64,000 bases of DNA from Nostocales cyanobacterium HT-58-2 (GTDB lineage Bacteria; Cyanobacteriota; Cyanobacteriia; Cyanobacteriales; Nostocaceae): the NCBI GenBank assembly GCA_002163975.1, contig CP019636.1, positions 3,049,001 through 3,113,000 of the forward strand. The letters run 5' to 3'. The notes under the pieces are model-generated. The model saw only the letters and a program-made list of their open reading frames with translations. It ran no database searches and had not been told where the DNA came from. Positions within the stretch are counted from its first letter, which is position 1. Every line of letters begins with the position of its first letter. The position numbers were made by a program, and so were the translations under genes. Positions 1 through 8,536 of the stretch are shown piece after piece.

Positions 1-242
1 TTTTGAGCCAGTTTCTCACTGAAGCAGTCGCTGTTGCTATTGTAGGTGGAATGATTGGTATTGGATTTGGGATTTGCCTTGCCCTCATAGCAGCTAACTT
101 ATTTAAATTTCCGTTTGTTGTGTCTTTCTGGTCAATCATTGCCGGATTTGGATTTTCGTTATTGACTGGGTTGGTTGCAGGAGTGATTCCAGCACGCAAC
201 GCCGCCAAACTTGATCCCATCACTGCTTTAAGGAGTGACTAA
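1..242 (+). CDS. ABC transporter permease, C-terminal fragment (MacB/FtsX type)
   Basis: The reading frame is open from the left window edge, so only the last ~80 residues are present. Two hydrophobic stretches (about residues 9-32 and 40-62) are followed by the ending PARNAAKLDPITALRSD. That matches the PAxxAAxLDPIxALR tail typical of FtsX/MacB permeases, seen directly. The stop lies 2 bp before the start of a MacB-type ATPase, so the two should form one exporter operon. The protein would sit in the inner membrane and move peptides, lipids or drugs; the substrate is unknown. The periplasmic core domain lies outside the window. Confidence 0.85.
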   Translation, partial: LSQFLTEAVAVAIVGGMIGIGFGICLALIAANLFKFPFVVSFWSIIAGFGFSLLTGLVAGVIPARNAAKLDPITALRSD

Positions 243-244
243 AG

Positions 245-931
245 ATGGCAACCATGATTTGGATGGAAGATATTACCAAAACCTATCGCTTAGGTGATGC
301 AGAGGTTCCGATTCTTAAGGGGATTGACCTAGCAATCGAGGAAGGAGAATATGTTGCCATCATGGGGATGTCCGGTTCCGGCAAGTCTACCCTGATGAAC
401 ATTATTGGCTGCCTAGATCGCCCAACAAGCGGTCATTATGTTTTGGAAGGTCGAAATCTCACAACTCTAAACAATGATGAATTAGCATACATCCGCAATC
501 AGCGCCTCGGCTTTGTCTTTCAGCAATTTAACTTACTGCCTCGTGCTACTGCCGTTGAAAACGTTATGCTACCGATGGTCTATGCTGGCGTTCCCAGAGA
601 CAAACGACGCAAGCGGGCAATTGAAGCTCTCACACGAGTGGGACTGGCAGAACGGCTGCACAACCGCCCTAATCAACTGTCTGGTGGACAACAGCAACGT
701 GTTGCCATTGCCCGCGCTTTGGTTAATCGTCCTGCTTTGGTACTGGCGGATGAACCAACAGGAGCATTAGATAGTCAGACTTCCCAAGAAGTGATGGATT
801 TGCTGACTGATTTGAACAACCAAGGCATTACGATTGTTATCGTTACTCATGAGGCTGATATCGCTGCTCAAACCCAGCGAGTTATTCATGTTAGGGATGG
901 TTTGATTGTGTCGCCAGTCAACAGCCGCTAG
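245..931 (+). CDS. ABC transporter ATP-binding protein, MacB/LolD type
   Basis: The protein has 228 residues, the usual length for a stand-alone MacB/LolD/FtsE-class ATPase. Walker A is GMSGSGKST (about 41-49), the Q-loop is VFQQFNLLP, the signature is LSGGQQQR, Walker B is ALVLADEP followed by TGALDSQTS, and the H-loop is VTHE. The gene starts 2 bp after the upstream permease stop, implying translational coupling and a shared exporter. It would energise a MacB-like permease in the cytoplasmic membrane. Substrate and adaptor protein (MacA-like, presumably upstream of the window) cannot be seen. The family call is firm; the substrate is not. Confidence 0.93.
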   Translation: MATMIWMEDITKTYRLGDAEVPILKGIDLAIEEGEYVAIMGMSGSGKSTLMNIIGCLDRPTSGHYVLEGRNLTTLNNDELAYIRNQRLGFVFQQFNLLPRATAVENVMLPMVYAGVPRDKRRKRAIEALTRVGLAERLHNRPNQLSGGQQQRVAIARALVNRPALVLADEPTGALDSQTSQEVMDLLTDLNNQGITIVIVTHEADIAAQTQRVIHVRDGLIVSPVNSR

Positions 932-969
932 AGCAATCTTGTTTCTGGTGCTTTAGGAGGTAACAAAAA

Positions 970-1503
970 CTACTCAAAAATACTCAAAGCTGCTTTTGCA
1001 TCAGCAACTGTAACTAACAGTGTCATTGGCGAAACAGGTGAAGAAATAAAACCGCATTTTTCATAAAACTTCTTTGCTTCTTCCGAAATAGCATGTACAA
1101 GAATCGCCCTGATTCCTGCAATTTGAGCTGCTTGTACTTTACGAAGAACGGCATCACGCACTAAACCACGTCCAATCCCTTGAGAATGCCAGTTGCGATC
1201 CACCGCCAGCCGTCCAATAACCATGACAGGAATTGGATCTGGCATATTGCGCCGAACTCGACCAGGCGCGATGGAAGACAATACACTTCCGGTCGCAAGA
1301 CAGTAGTATGCAATAACTTTTTGCCCGACAGTGACGACATACGTTCGCGAAGCACCACTGTCTTCATTTTTAACTGCACGCCTCCTCAACCAATCGTTCA
1401 AGTCAGCATTACCTGAATCAAAATCTTCCAGAAGATGATGTGGATTTATTGGTTGAGGAGACTGCAATTTCTGATTCTCCTCTTTAACCACTTCTAATCC
1501 CAC
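970..1503 (-). CDS. tacT: GNAT N-acetyltransferase, TacT-like toxin of a type II toxin-antitoxin pair
   Basis: The protein has 177 residues with a GNAT fold. The acetyl-CoA pyrophosphate loop is visible as DRNWHSQGIGRGLV, preceded by VMVIGRLAV, and the late SEEAKKFYEKCGF segment carries the conserved tyrosine. Known TacT/AtaT-type toxins acetylate aminoacyl-tRNA and block translation; that role is inferred here from family and context. The start overlaps the end of a DUF1778 antitoxin gene by 10 bp, the usual order in tacAT operons. The N-terminus (about 30 residues before LLEDFDSGNADLNDWL) is somewhat longer than typical, so a downstream start is possible. Confidence 0.88.
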   Translation of the reverse strand: MGLEVVKEENQKLQSPQPINPHHLLEDFDSGNADLNDWLRRRAVKNEDSGASRTYVVTVGQKVIAYYCLATGSVLSSIAPGRVRRNMPDPIPVMVIGRLAVDRNWHSQGIGRGLVRDAVLRKVQAAQIAGIRAILVHAISEEAKKFYEKCGFISSPVSPMTLLVTVADAKAALSIFE

Positions 1504-1787
1504 GGGGCTTTGGTTGTCAGCAATTTACGCAGATTCTCATTCTCTGTTGGCGGTGCATCTAGAAGATCCATAAATTGCTGAAACTTTTCATCATCTAAAA
1601 TAAAGAGCCGACGATCAAGTAAAACTGCTTCAGCTTCCCGACAGGCTGTCTCTAGCATAAAATCTGAGCGGCTCTTCCCGAGAGCTTCTGCCGCACGGTC
1701 TATTAAATCACGTTGTGTCTGGTGTGCCCGAATATTGATTGTCACATCGCGGTTTCGATTGACTGGTGTCGGTTCTATTTGCATCAA
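1494..1787 (-). CDS. tacA: DUF1778 (TacA-like) ribbon-helix-helix antitoxin
   Basis: The protein has 97 residues. The N-terminal part (about 12-50: RDVTINIRAHQTQRDLIDRA, then AEALGKSRSDFMLETACREA) is a typical DUF1778 RHH DNA-binding region. The C-terminal part (LDDEKFQQFMDLLDAPP...) is the toxin-neutralising segment. It is the first gene of a two-gene operon with the GNAT toxin, with a 10-bp overlap. Antitoxins of this family bind their own promoter. A 17-bp palindrome sits inside the putative promoter just upstream (1815-1844), which supports autoregulation. Translation probably starts at the second Met (MQIEP) or the first; they are adjacent. Confidence 0.9.
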   Translation of the reverse strand: MMQIEPTPVNRNRDVTINIRAHQTQRDLIDRAAEALGKSRSDFMLETACREAEAVLLDRRLFILDDEKFQQFMDLLDAPPTENENLRKLLTTKAPWD

Positions 1788-1814
1788 TCAATGATATTTA
1801 ATGTCCATACAATG

Positions 1815-1844
1815 AATATACAAAATTTGTATATACAATGTCAA
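1815..1844 (-). promoter_or_regulatory. Putative tacAT promoter with embedded operator palindrome
   Basis: On the minus strand a TTGACA hexamer (1839-1844) is separated by 18 bp from TATATT (1815-1820), 28 bp upstream of the tacA start. A perfect dyad TATACAAA-A-TTTGTATA (1817-1833) fills the spacer and overlaps the -10 box. This layout suits repression by the RHH antitoxin or antitoxin-toxin complex. The hexamers and dyad are seen directly; the regulator is inferred. Confidence 0.65.
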
Positions 1845-1858
1845 CACATCCTTGATTA

Positions 1859-1901
1859 TCAGATGCGATCGCATTAATCGCTGCAATCAGGCGATCGCAT
1901 C
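1859..1901. repeat. 43-bp duplicate of an sbcC segment, with inverted repeat
   Basis: This stretch matches 5622-5664, inside the sbcC gene, with a single mismatch. Its ends form an 11-bp perfect inverted repeat (GATGCGATCGC at 1862-1872 and GCGATCGCATC at 1891-1901), each arm holding a HIP1 octamer. It may be a dispersed palindromic repeat that once entered or copied from sbcC, or a short gene-fragment duplication. Confidence 0.7.
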
Positions 1902-2117
1902 ACTTCATCCCAAACGGGTGTTAGCTGCTCTGCTTGTTCTGCCCAATAATCAAATGTAATTAAGCACTGAGCATTTGACTCCATTTGACCCCAAACCAAT
2001 GCAAGTCCACGAAAGCTTAGTCTATTGTGGCATCGTACTAGGAAAAATGAATAAGGTCGAGTTCAATCAGCAAAATGGCACATTGTTTTTTCGGTTTGCC
2101 AGTTTGCATTCTTTTTT

Positions 2118-2278
2118 CAGTAATTCACGCACTCATTTTAGTATTTTCCGTAAGCAAACAAGTAGATTGCTTTCTCAATTAGTCTGCTTGCTTCTTCATT
2201 TTGGTGTTTTCCGCAAGCGGACAAGCAGATTGCTTTCTCAATTAGTCTGTTTGCTTTCTTATTCCAGTAATTCACGCA
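2118..2278. repeat. 63-bp tandem repeat flanked by a 14-bp direct repeat
   Basis: Two copies of a 63-bp unit start at 2134 and 2197 and differ at a few positions. The block is flanked by the direct repeat CAGTAATTCACGCA (2118-2131 and 2265-2278). An open frame runs through the area (1975-2367), in which the unit becomes a 21-residue repeat (SRLLSQLVCLL core). The product is low-complexity and resembles nothing I know, so I treat 1902-2403 as relic or non-coding DNA rather than a gene. Confidence 0.7.
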
Positions 2279-2403
2279 ATCCTGAAACTATCGCGCTTGT
2301 AGCAAAAGCTATTGAAAATTTGCCAGAATTCTCTCAGGCTGATCAACACGGAAGTTTCTTAAGGTAAAGAAGATTAACCGTACCGTATTACAGGGTGTCT
2401 ATC

Positions 2404-2844
2404 ATGGCTCGTAGAAAAAGAACCTCCCAGGTGTTAGAAAAAGCAGTACGTCGTGCTGCTGGCATAAATTCAATTGCTGCGAATTTAGATTTAGGCAATG
2501 GACTCAGCGTGCCTGCCTTCTCAAGGCTGATCGAGACGATGAGAACTAGACAGGATGCATATAACAGTGCCCTTTCTAACCTGGATAAGTTATATCGTGA
2601 AATGTTGGAAACAGAGCGCGAGTTGGGAGATATGGCAGAGCATATGCTGTTGGGAGTTGCAACTCGATATGGCAAAAGCAGTGTAGAGTACGGCATGGCG
2701 GGAGGAGTTCCTAAGAACCAGCGCCGCAAGAGGCTGCGAGGCGACTCACTAACTGCCAGTTCTGAGCAACCATCATTTATTGCCAGTGTAGAGGTCAACG
2801 AGAATGGAAACAAAGCAGTAGCAACAAGCCAGGATGTGCGTTAG
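2404..2844 (+). CDS. Conserved-looking hypothetical protein, basic N-terminus
   Basis: I do not recognise the family. From the ATG at 2404 the protein has 146 residues; a GTG nine bases upstream is in frame, but AGGGTG at 2392-2397 fits better as ribosome-binding site for the ATG. The N-terminus is basic (MARRKRTSQVLEKAVRRAAG). Residues about 45-80 form a likely amphipathic helix with heptad character (SALSNLDKLYREMLETEREL). A basic patch NQRRKRLRG and a disordered tail follow. It has no signal peptide or membrane segment. It is soluble and possibly nucleic-acid associated, which is only an inference from charge. It stands alone between repeats and a tnpB element. Confidence 0.6.
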   Translation: MARRKRTSQVLEKAVRRAAGINSIAANLDLGNGLSVPAFSRLIETMRTRQDAYNSALSNLDKLYREMLETERELGDMAEHMLLGVATRYGKSSVEYGMAGGVPKNQRRKRLRGDSLTASSEQPSFIASVEVNENGNKAVATSQDVR

Positions 2845-2967
2845 TACTTAAAAATTTGTAAAGCGAAGATATAGTAATTCTTGCTTGTAAGAATACCGAA
2901 TACAGTAGGGGCAAGGTATGTCATGCCCCTATAGACAGCTTATACTGTACCGTACTTATAAGGCATT

Positions 2968-3028
2968 GGTGAACTACCCGACGCTCTCCTCCGGGAGAGC
3001 GCGGGCTTCTGTAATCATAGGCGAGTGC
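2968..3028 (-). ncRNA. Putative omega/reRNA 3' scaffold of the tnpB element
   Basis: TnpB proteins use an RNA made from the tnpB 3' end and the right end of the element, with the guide being the flanking DNA. Here a stable GC-rich hairpin (2982-3001) followed by GTTCAC on the minus strand occupies the expected place, directly after the tnpB stop. The guide would be read from about 2968 down to 2950. Structure and position are seen; the RNA itself is inferred. Confidence 0.5.
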
Positions 3029-4255
3029 CTAATGAGACTTTCGCCCCATCTTTGGTCTTACCTCCCCTCCTACAGCAGAGACGGCTGAACCTTCCGCCCT
3101 TACGGGTTCACCAGTTGCTTCAACGGGGGGAACCCCCGCAACGCACTGGTTCACCTTTAGCAATCTGATTCCCTCTGCCCTAATATTGATGGCTGCGTTT
3201 CCATCCCTGTCATGGTGGGTACCACAATGAGGACAATTCCATTTCCTCACATCTAGAGGCATCTCACCGATTTGGTAGAAACAATGAGAGCAGAGCTTAG
3301 AACTGGGGAACCATCTATCAATTTCAACCAACTTTGCACCTTTGCGTTCTAGCTTAGAAGCTAGAAAGTTGGTAAAAGTTCCCCATCCACAATCAGATAT
3401 TGCTTTTGCCAAATTACGGTTACGAACCATGCCCTTGACATGAAGATTCTCTACTATGACAGCTTGGCTATCGCTGACCAACTTATAACTAAGTTTCTGC
3501 AGAAAATCTTGCCGCGAATTGCTAACCCGTTCGTACACCTTGGCAACAACTTTACGATATTTCTTTCTAGTTTTACTCCCTTTTTGTTTCCGAGCTAATT
3601 TCTGTTGCTTACGCTTGAGATTTTTTTCATGCTTGGCGATATGTTTCGGATTGTCATATTTAGAAACCTTTTCGCCGTCAGTAACAACAGCAAAGTGTTT
3701 CAGTCCTAAATCAACACCGTAGATTTTGCCCTCTGATGTAGTTGGGGTATCCCCTTCTACTTCAGTCAAAATAGATGCAAAATACTTACCTGATGGAGTC
3801 TTGCTGACAGTGACAGTCTTGATTTTCCCTTCAACTTGTCTGTGTATTTTGGCTTTGACAATTCCAATACTACCTGGAAGCTTGACATTGCCATCTACTA
3901 TCTTGACGTTTTGAGGGTATTGAATAGACTGTTTGCCGTGTTTAGATTTGAACTTAGGAAACCTTGCTCTACCTTCAAAAAAGTTTTTATATGCGGTAGT
4001 TAGATTAAGCGTCGTAGCCTGTAAAATCTGGCTATAACAATCAGCTAACCAACAAGTATTCTCTGCTTTTTTGAGTTCAGGCAGAAGGGCATTGAGTGCT
4101 GAACGCCCAAGTCCTTTGCCCGTTTCTTTATAAACTTCAATTGACTTATTCAAAGCATAATTCCACCACCACCGAGAACAACCAAATGCTTGCGCTAGTT
4201 GTGTTTGTTGTTCTTGAGTTGGATATACACGAACTTGTATAGCTTTATGCAGCAC
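3029..4255 (-). CDS. tnpB: RNA-guided endonuclease TnpB (IS891/IS1341/IS605 OrfB)
   Basis: The protein has 408 residues, full length for TnpB. The N-terminal HTH region (VRVYPTQEQQTQLAQAFGCS) is followed by a RuvC-like nuclease whose three acidic residues are all present: D in GVDLGLKHFAVV, E in VIVENLHVKGM, D in HHDRDGNAAINI. The four-cysteine zinc finger (LCSHC...NCPHC) lies between the last two. TnpB cuts DNA matching its guide RNA next to a short TAM and so maintains the element. Start is GTG (minus strand) preceded by the perfect Shine-Dalgarno AAGGAGGTGAT. No frameshift is visible, so the nuclease looks intact. Confidence 0.95.
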   Translation of the reverse strand: MLHKAIQVRVYPTQEQQTQLAQAFGCSRWWWNYALNKSIEVYKETGKGLGRSALNALLPELKKAENTCWLADCYSQILQATTLNLTTAYKNFFEGRARFPKFKSKHGKQSIQYPQNVKIVDGNVKLPGSIGIVKAKIHRQVEGKIKTVTVSKTPSGKYFASILTEVEGDTPTTSEGKIYGVDLGLKHFAVVTDGEKVSKYDNPKHIAKHEKNLKRKQQKLARKQKGSKTRKKYRKVVAKVYERVSNSRQDFLQKLSYKLVSDSQAVIVENLHVKGMVRNRNLAKAISDCGWGTFTNFLASKLERKGAKLVEIDRWFPSSKLCSHCFYQIGEMPLDVRKWNCPHCGTHHDRDGNAAINIRAEGIRLLKVNQCVAGVPPVEATGEPVRAEGSAVSAVGGEVRPKMGRKSH

Positions 4256-4492
4256 TCAATATCACCTCCTTGATTTGTTGATTCTATCACAATATACATT
4301 TAGCGATAAGCACAATCCGGAAAACATTTTGGCGATTCCGCGCTAACGCGCCGCTCCGCTAACATGCATCTTTTTCCTGTCTTTCCTACGGAAAGATTTA
4401 GTCAAAGATACAATCGTCACCGCCCGTCTTATATCCCGATGCTAAACTGAGTACAGTTATAGCGCGGGACTTACGACGAAATAGTTAAAGGT

Positions 4493-4735
4493 GTGGCGAT
4501 CAATAGAAACTTCTGTAGGTGGGCTTATAAAGCATTCTGCGAAAATCGGGAGATATATGGTTCATTTGGTTGTCATAGCATTTTTGAATCTCTGTTCAAG
4601 AAATCTATAGAGCTTAATAATTGTGTACAGCCTTATTGGTTCTCTTTTAGAGAAAATCTAAATACCTTACATATTACTGATAGAAATATTAATAGATTGA
4701 AACAGGTAATTGATTCTTACCTTCCGATTAAGTAG
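4493..4735 (+). CDS. Possible small hypothetical protein
   Basis: A GTG-initiated frame of 80 residues (MAINRNFCRWAYKAFCENRE...). It has no recognised domain, signal peptide or membrane segment. The ribosome-binding site is weak and base composition is AT-rich like the surrounding intergenic DNA. It lies between the tnpB element and a Uma2-like gene. It may be a remnant C-terminus of a larger gene or a chance frame; I cannot decide. Confidence 0.3.
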   Translation: MAINRNFCRWAYKAFCENREIYGSFGCHSIFESLFKKSIELNNCVQPYWFSFRENLNTLHITDRNINRLKQVIDSYLPIK

Positions 4736-4902
4736 TTTTTTTCTGTCTAATTCCTTGCATTGTCAAATGCTCGGGCTAATGTCAATGTTGATTCGACATT
4801 AGCAATGGCAAATGGAAAACGGGTGCTGAGTCGAGAGTGCAATGAGTTGCAGTGGCTTTAAGATGGGAAAATAAAAAGAATCATTGGGAGGAATCAATCG
4901 CC

Positions 4903-5454
4903 ATGACTATTATTGCTGCTAAGTGGACGATTGACGAATATCACCGCATGATTGATGCTGGCATTTTGAGCGATCGCCAAGTTGAACTGCTTAAGGGAGA
5001 GATAGTCGAAATGTCGCCGGAAGGGGAACCCCATGCTTACTCCAGTCATGAAGCAGGTGAGTATTTAACCCAGTTGTTGGTCAAGTATGCCACAATACGT
5101 CAAGCCAAGCCTATCACCTTGCCCAATGACTCGGAACCCGAACCAGATATTGCTATTGTCCAACGTTTAGGGCGCGAGTATCGAGAGCATCACCCCTATC
5201 CAGAAAATATCTTCTGGTTGATTGAGTATGCTAACTCCAGTTTAGAAAAAGATTTAGAGACAAAAAGTAAAATCTATGCAGAAGTTGGTATTCCAGAATA
5301 TTGGGTTGTCAACCTCAAAAAGCTACACTTGGTGGTGTTTCGAGAACCTTTAGATGGAGAGTACGCTACAAAACTCACACTAACTGGGGGAACAATTCAA
5401 CCACTTGCATTCCCTGATGTTTCCGTTTCAGTAGAGCAGATTATCAACAGCTGA
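4903..5454 (+). CDS. Uma2-family (DUF820) putative restriction-fold nuclease
   Basis: From the ATG at 4903 the protein has 183 residues. GGGAGG at 4886-4891 is a good ribosome-binding site and decides this start over an upstream in-frame GTG. The family core is present: WTIDEYHRMIDAGIL and VELLKGEIVEMSPEGEPH at the N-terminus, then SEPEPDIAIVQ, IFWLIEYANSSLEKD, K and YAEVGIPEYWVV. This is the PD-(D/E)XK-like pattern of Uma2/DUF820 proteins, greatly expanded in cyanobacteria. Biological function of the family is unsettled; nuclease activity is inferred from fold. It is a single gene with no visible partner. Confidence 0.9.
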   Translation: MTIIAAKWTIDEYHRMIDAGILSDRQVELLKGEIVEMSPEGEPHAYSSHEAGEYLTQLLVKYATIRQAKPITLPNDSEPEPDIAIVQRLGREYREHHPYPENIFWLIEYANSSLEKDLETKSKIYAEVGIPEYWVVNLKKLHLVVFREPLDGEYATKLTLTGGTIQPLAFPDVSVSVEQIINS

Positions 5455-5509
5455 GGCAATTCAAGTCAAAAGTCAAAAGGCAAATGAATTCTGTTTTCTG
5501 ACTTCTTCT

Positions 5510-8500
5510 TCAAACCATCAATCGCACCTGCGAACCCTGCTGAGTTTTATTCACTTCAATCCGGGCTTGAAAGGCTTCTTTGAGGTGGGGCATATGAGTG
5601 ACGGTGAGGATGCAGGCAAAATCAGACGCGATCGCATTAATCGCTGCAATCAGGCGATCGCATCCTTCTGCATCTTGTGTCCCAAATCCTTCATCCACAA
5701 TTAACAATTGCAACGCCGCCCCTGCGCGTTGCGCGAGTAATTTCGCCAAGGCTAAACGAATTGCAAAGTTAATTCTAAATGCTTCCCCACCAGAGTAAGT
5801 CTCATAAGCTCGCGTTCCTCTGGCGTCAGCAATCAAAATGTCTAAGGTGTCTATCAGCTTGGCATTTTTCTTGGTTGCCTTACCACTCTTCCCAGCCCTT
5901 TGTGTCACAAATTGCACGTGTAGCTGATTGCCACTAAGCCGTGAAAGCAGTTGATTTGTCTCGACTTCCAATTGAGGCAAGACATTCTCAATCATCAATG
6001 CTTGGATGCCATTTTTACCAAAGGCTTGTGATAATTCCTGATAGATTCGATGTTGTCGCTTTACTTGTTGTAGTTGCTGCTGCTGTTGCTCGTACTCAAG
6101 TTGCAATGTTTCTAGTTGATGAGCCAGCTGTTGCAAGCGTCCCAACTGGGCAATTTGTTCATCGAGTTGCCGTCTGCGTGATAATAACTGCTGTTCTAAT
6201 ACTTGAATTTGAGCAGATGGGTTTGCTGATTCTTCTAGCTGCTGGACGATGCTTTCAATTTGCACAGCCAGTCTTTGCCGCTCTGTCAATCTTGCTTGCA
6301 AAGACACCTCTAACTCTTGTAATCTTGTTTTGAGTTGGGGATATTGTTGCTGTGCTCCCACAAGCTGTTGATAGCGCAATTGCCAAGCTTGAGCTTTGCG
6401 TACAGCCATGCGAAAGTTGTTGTGCTGTTCTGATATGTAGCCTATTTCAGTAATGTGACGATCAAGGGCGGCGATTTGTCTGGCACATTCAGATTCTGTT
6501 GCCTCTTGCTTGATTCGGGTGTGTAATTGGGCAATTTGTGCCTGAAGTTCTGGTTTTCGGACTTCTATTTGAGCTTGACGCTTTGCGGCATCTTTTATCT
6601 GGCTTAATCTAATTTCTGCCCATCTCCACCGCTCTACTTCGTTCCGAGCAAGGGCGTGGTCTTGTTCATTGTAGTTGAGTTGTTGCAGATATTGTCCTAA
6701 GTGCTGGAGTTCTGTGTGTATGTTATGGGCGTAGTCACCCACTTCTAGCGATCGCTCCAAGTGCTGCTTTTCAACAACAATTTGTTGTAGCTGTTGTTCT
6801 ACATCACTTGTCGCCTGCAACTGTGCTGCCAATTGCCCTCTTTGTTCACGTAAGGTATCATAAGGGGATAATTGTTGCGATATTTCTCTATATTCTTGCC
6901 TCAAAACCTGAATTTCTCTATCAGAGACAGCCATCCTCTCTCGGACTATCCACAATTCATCTTCTGCATCTTTGTACTCTACTTTGGTTTTGTCCACCAC
7001 ACGGTTCCAGTGATGTTCGTCTAGGGGACGCTCGCATAAAGGACAGATAGCATTGGGGTTTTGGAGCATTTGCAGTTTTTGCTGTAGTTCTGCCAGAAGT
7101 TTTTCAAAGTCCCGTTGATGAGCTTGTAAGCGTTCGATGAGGTGACGTCTTTCCTGTCCTTTTTCTTGCACTCGTTGCAGATAAACCCGCTTTTTCTCGA
7201 GCTCCTCAATCTGCATTGCTACTTCCATCACAGCTTGTTGCAGTTGCGGTTGGCGTCTGTGCTGACGTTGCAGTTGGTTCTGTGTCGCTTCCAGTTGTTC
7301 GAGTCGAGCCACTAAACCAGCTTGAGCGCGATCCAATTGGCTTTGTAATGTGACTCGTTGTTGCAAGAGCGGAGCAACCTGTAGTTGCAACTGATCCATT
7401 TGAGTCAGACGATTCCGTGCAGCCGCAAGTTGTGCTAAAGCTGCTTCTACTTCATCTGATTTGCTGAGAGTTTGCTGAAGTTCTTGTTCTTGTTGCTGCA
7501 AAGCACCTAGTTGTGCTTCTGCGTGTTGTAATTGTCGCTCAAGTTCGTTAATTTGTTTGGTCAACTGCTGTTGCTTTTGTTGGCGTGCTTGTTGGGCGCG
7601 AGTGTATTCTTCAAACTTAGCGCCCATTGTTTCTTCTTGGGATTGCAGAGTTTGGTATTCGTCGTGTCCTGCTTTAATTTCAGCTTCTTGAGCTAAGAGT
7701 TCTTCTAAATCTGATAGCTGGCTGTCAATTACTGAGTGTTCTTGTTGAAGGCGATCGCAGTCTTGGGTCAGATTCTGATATTGCTGCCTGATAAAATTAA
7801 GTTGTTGCTCCCAGTTTTGTCGCTGATGTTGAACAACTTGCAAACTTTGTAATTGAATATTTTCAAAAGCTTGGACTTGTTGTAGTTCGTTGATTTGGGC
7901 TTCTAATTCTGCTTGTTTTTGGGCAGTTGCTTCACGTTGTTGCAGTTGAGATTTTAGTGAATCCAAACAACGCTCTAGCTCTTCTGTCCTGGCTTTGAAC
8001 TGACGAGAGAGTTCTTTTGCCCGTTCTTCTAATTCATCATACTGATTGAGTTTTAATAACTCAGCCAATATTTCTTTCCGCTCACCAGGTCGCTTAAGCA
8101 TAAATTCATCTGCACGACCTTGACGCAAGTATGCTGAATTGATGAAAGTGTCGTAATCAAGCTTAATATGTTCTAAAATCAAATCTTGCGTTGCCCTTAC
8201 GCCTTTGCCCGTCAGTGCCCGAAATCCAGTAGGTGTTTGTATTTGAAATTCTAAAGCACCGCTTCCACCGCGCACTCGGGTGCGAATGACTTTATATGTT
8301 TGCTGGTTTGCTTCAAAGATGAAATCAACTCTAACTTCTTTTGCACCTGTATGGATAACGTCATCTTCACTAGAAGCTCTGCTTTGACCCCAAATTGCCC
8401 AGGTGATAGCTTCAAGTAGAGAAGATTTTCCAGCGCCATTGGAACCACAAATACAAGCTGTATGTAACCCACGAAAATCTAAAGTCGTGTCACGGTAACT

Positions 8501-8536
8501 GAGGAAGTTTTTGAGGATCAGTTGGATTGGGATCAT
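5510..8536 (-). CDS. sbcC: Exonuclease SbcC (Rad50-like SMC ATPase)
   Basis: The protein has 1008 residues, the family's normal size. Walker A GSNGAGKSS lies at 31-39. Two long Gln-rich coiled-coil arms flank the zinc hook CPLC (about 497-500). Then come the signature YSGGEAFRINFAIRLAL (about 913) and Walker B LLIVDEGFGTQD (about 943), plus the H-loop VTHM. SbcC with the nuclease SbcD processes DNA hairpins and blocked double-strand ends. No sbcD is adjacent; in cyanobacteria the two are often unlinked. A 43-bp piece of this gene (5622-5664) also occurs at 1859-1901. Start MIPIQLILKNF is the family's usual start. Confidence 0.97.
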   Translation of the reverse strand: MIPIQLILKNFLSYRDTTLDFRGLHTACICGSNGAGKSSLLEAITWAIWGQSRASSEDDVIHTGAKEVRVDFIFEANQQTYKVIRTRVRGGSGALEFQIQTPTGFRALTGKGVRATQDLILEHIKLDYDTFINSAYLRQGRADEFMLKRPGERKEILAELLKLNQYDELEERAKELSRQFKARTEELERCLDSLKSQLQQREATAQKQAELEAQINELQQVQAFENIQLQSLQVVQHQRQNWEQQLNFIRQQYQNLTQDCDRLQQEHSVIDSQLSDLEELLAQEAEIKAGHDEYQTLQSQEETMGAKFEEYTRAQQARQQKQQQLTKQINELERQLQHAEAQLGALQQQEQELQQTLSKSDEVEAALAQLAAARNRLTQMDQLQLQVAPLLQQRVTLQSQLDRAQAGLVARLEQLEATQNQLQRQHRRQPQLQQAVMEVAMQIEELEKKRVYLQRVQEKGQERRHLIERLQAHQRDFEKLLAELQQKLQMLQNPNAICPLCERPLDEHHWNRVVDKTKVEYKDAEDELWIVRERMAVSDREIQVLRQEYREISQQLSPYDTLREQRGQLAAQLQATSDVEQQLQQIVVEKQHLERSLEVGDYAHNIHTELQHLGQYLQQLNYNEQDHALARNEVERWRWAEIRLSQIKDAAKRQAQIEVRKPELQAQIAQLHTRIKQEATESECARQIAALDRHITEIGYISEQHNNFRMAVRKAQAWQLRYQQLVGAQQQYPQLKTRLQELEVSLQARLTERQRLAVQIESIVQQLEESANPSAQIQVLEQQLLSRRRQLDEQIAQLGRLQQLAHQLETLQLEYEQQQQQLQQVKRQHRIYQELSQAFGKNGIQALMIENVLPQLEVETNQLLSRLSGNQLHVQFVTQRAGKSGKATKKNAKLIDTLDILIADARGTRAYETYSGGEAFRINFAIRLALAKLLAQRAGAALQLLIVDEGFGTQDAEGCDRLIAAINAIASDFACILTVTHMPHLKEAFQARIEVNKTQQGSQVRLMV

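Larger units (their letters stand above)
2968..4300 (-). mobile_element. tnpB-only IS200/IS605-family (IS1341-type) element
   Basis: The element holds one gene, tnpB, and no tnpA, so it cannot move by itself. Its right end lies at about 2968-2979 (reading GGGTAGTTCACC on the minus strand). Next to it is an 8-bp stem (2982-2989 with 2994-3001) extended by CCCG/CGGG. In TnpB systems this region is the 3' end of the guide RNA. The left end is placed only roughly, near 4290-4300, just upstream of the strong ribosome-binding site. Confidence 0.75.

Noticed and set aside
1975..2367. 130-codon frame in the repeat region before 2404
   Set aside because: It is made mostly of 21-residue repeats created by 63-bp DNA units and has no family resemblance. 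I describe it as a repeat instead of a gene.
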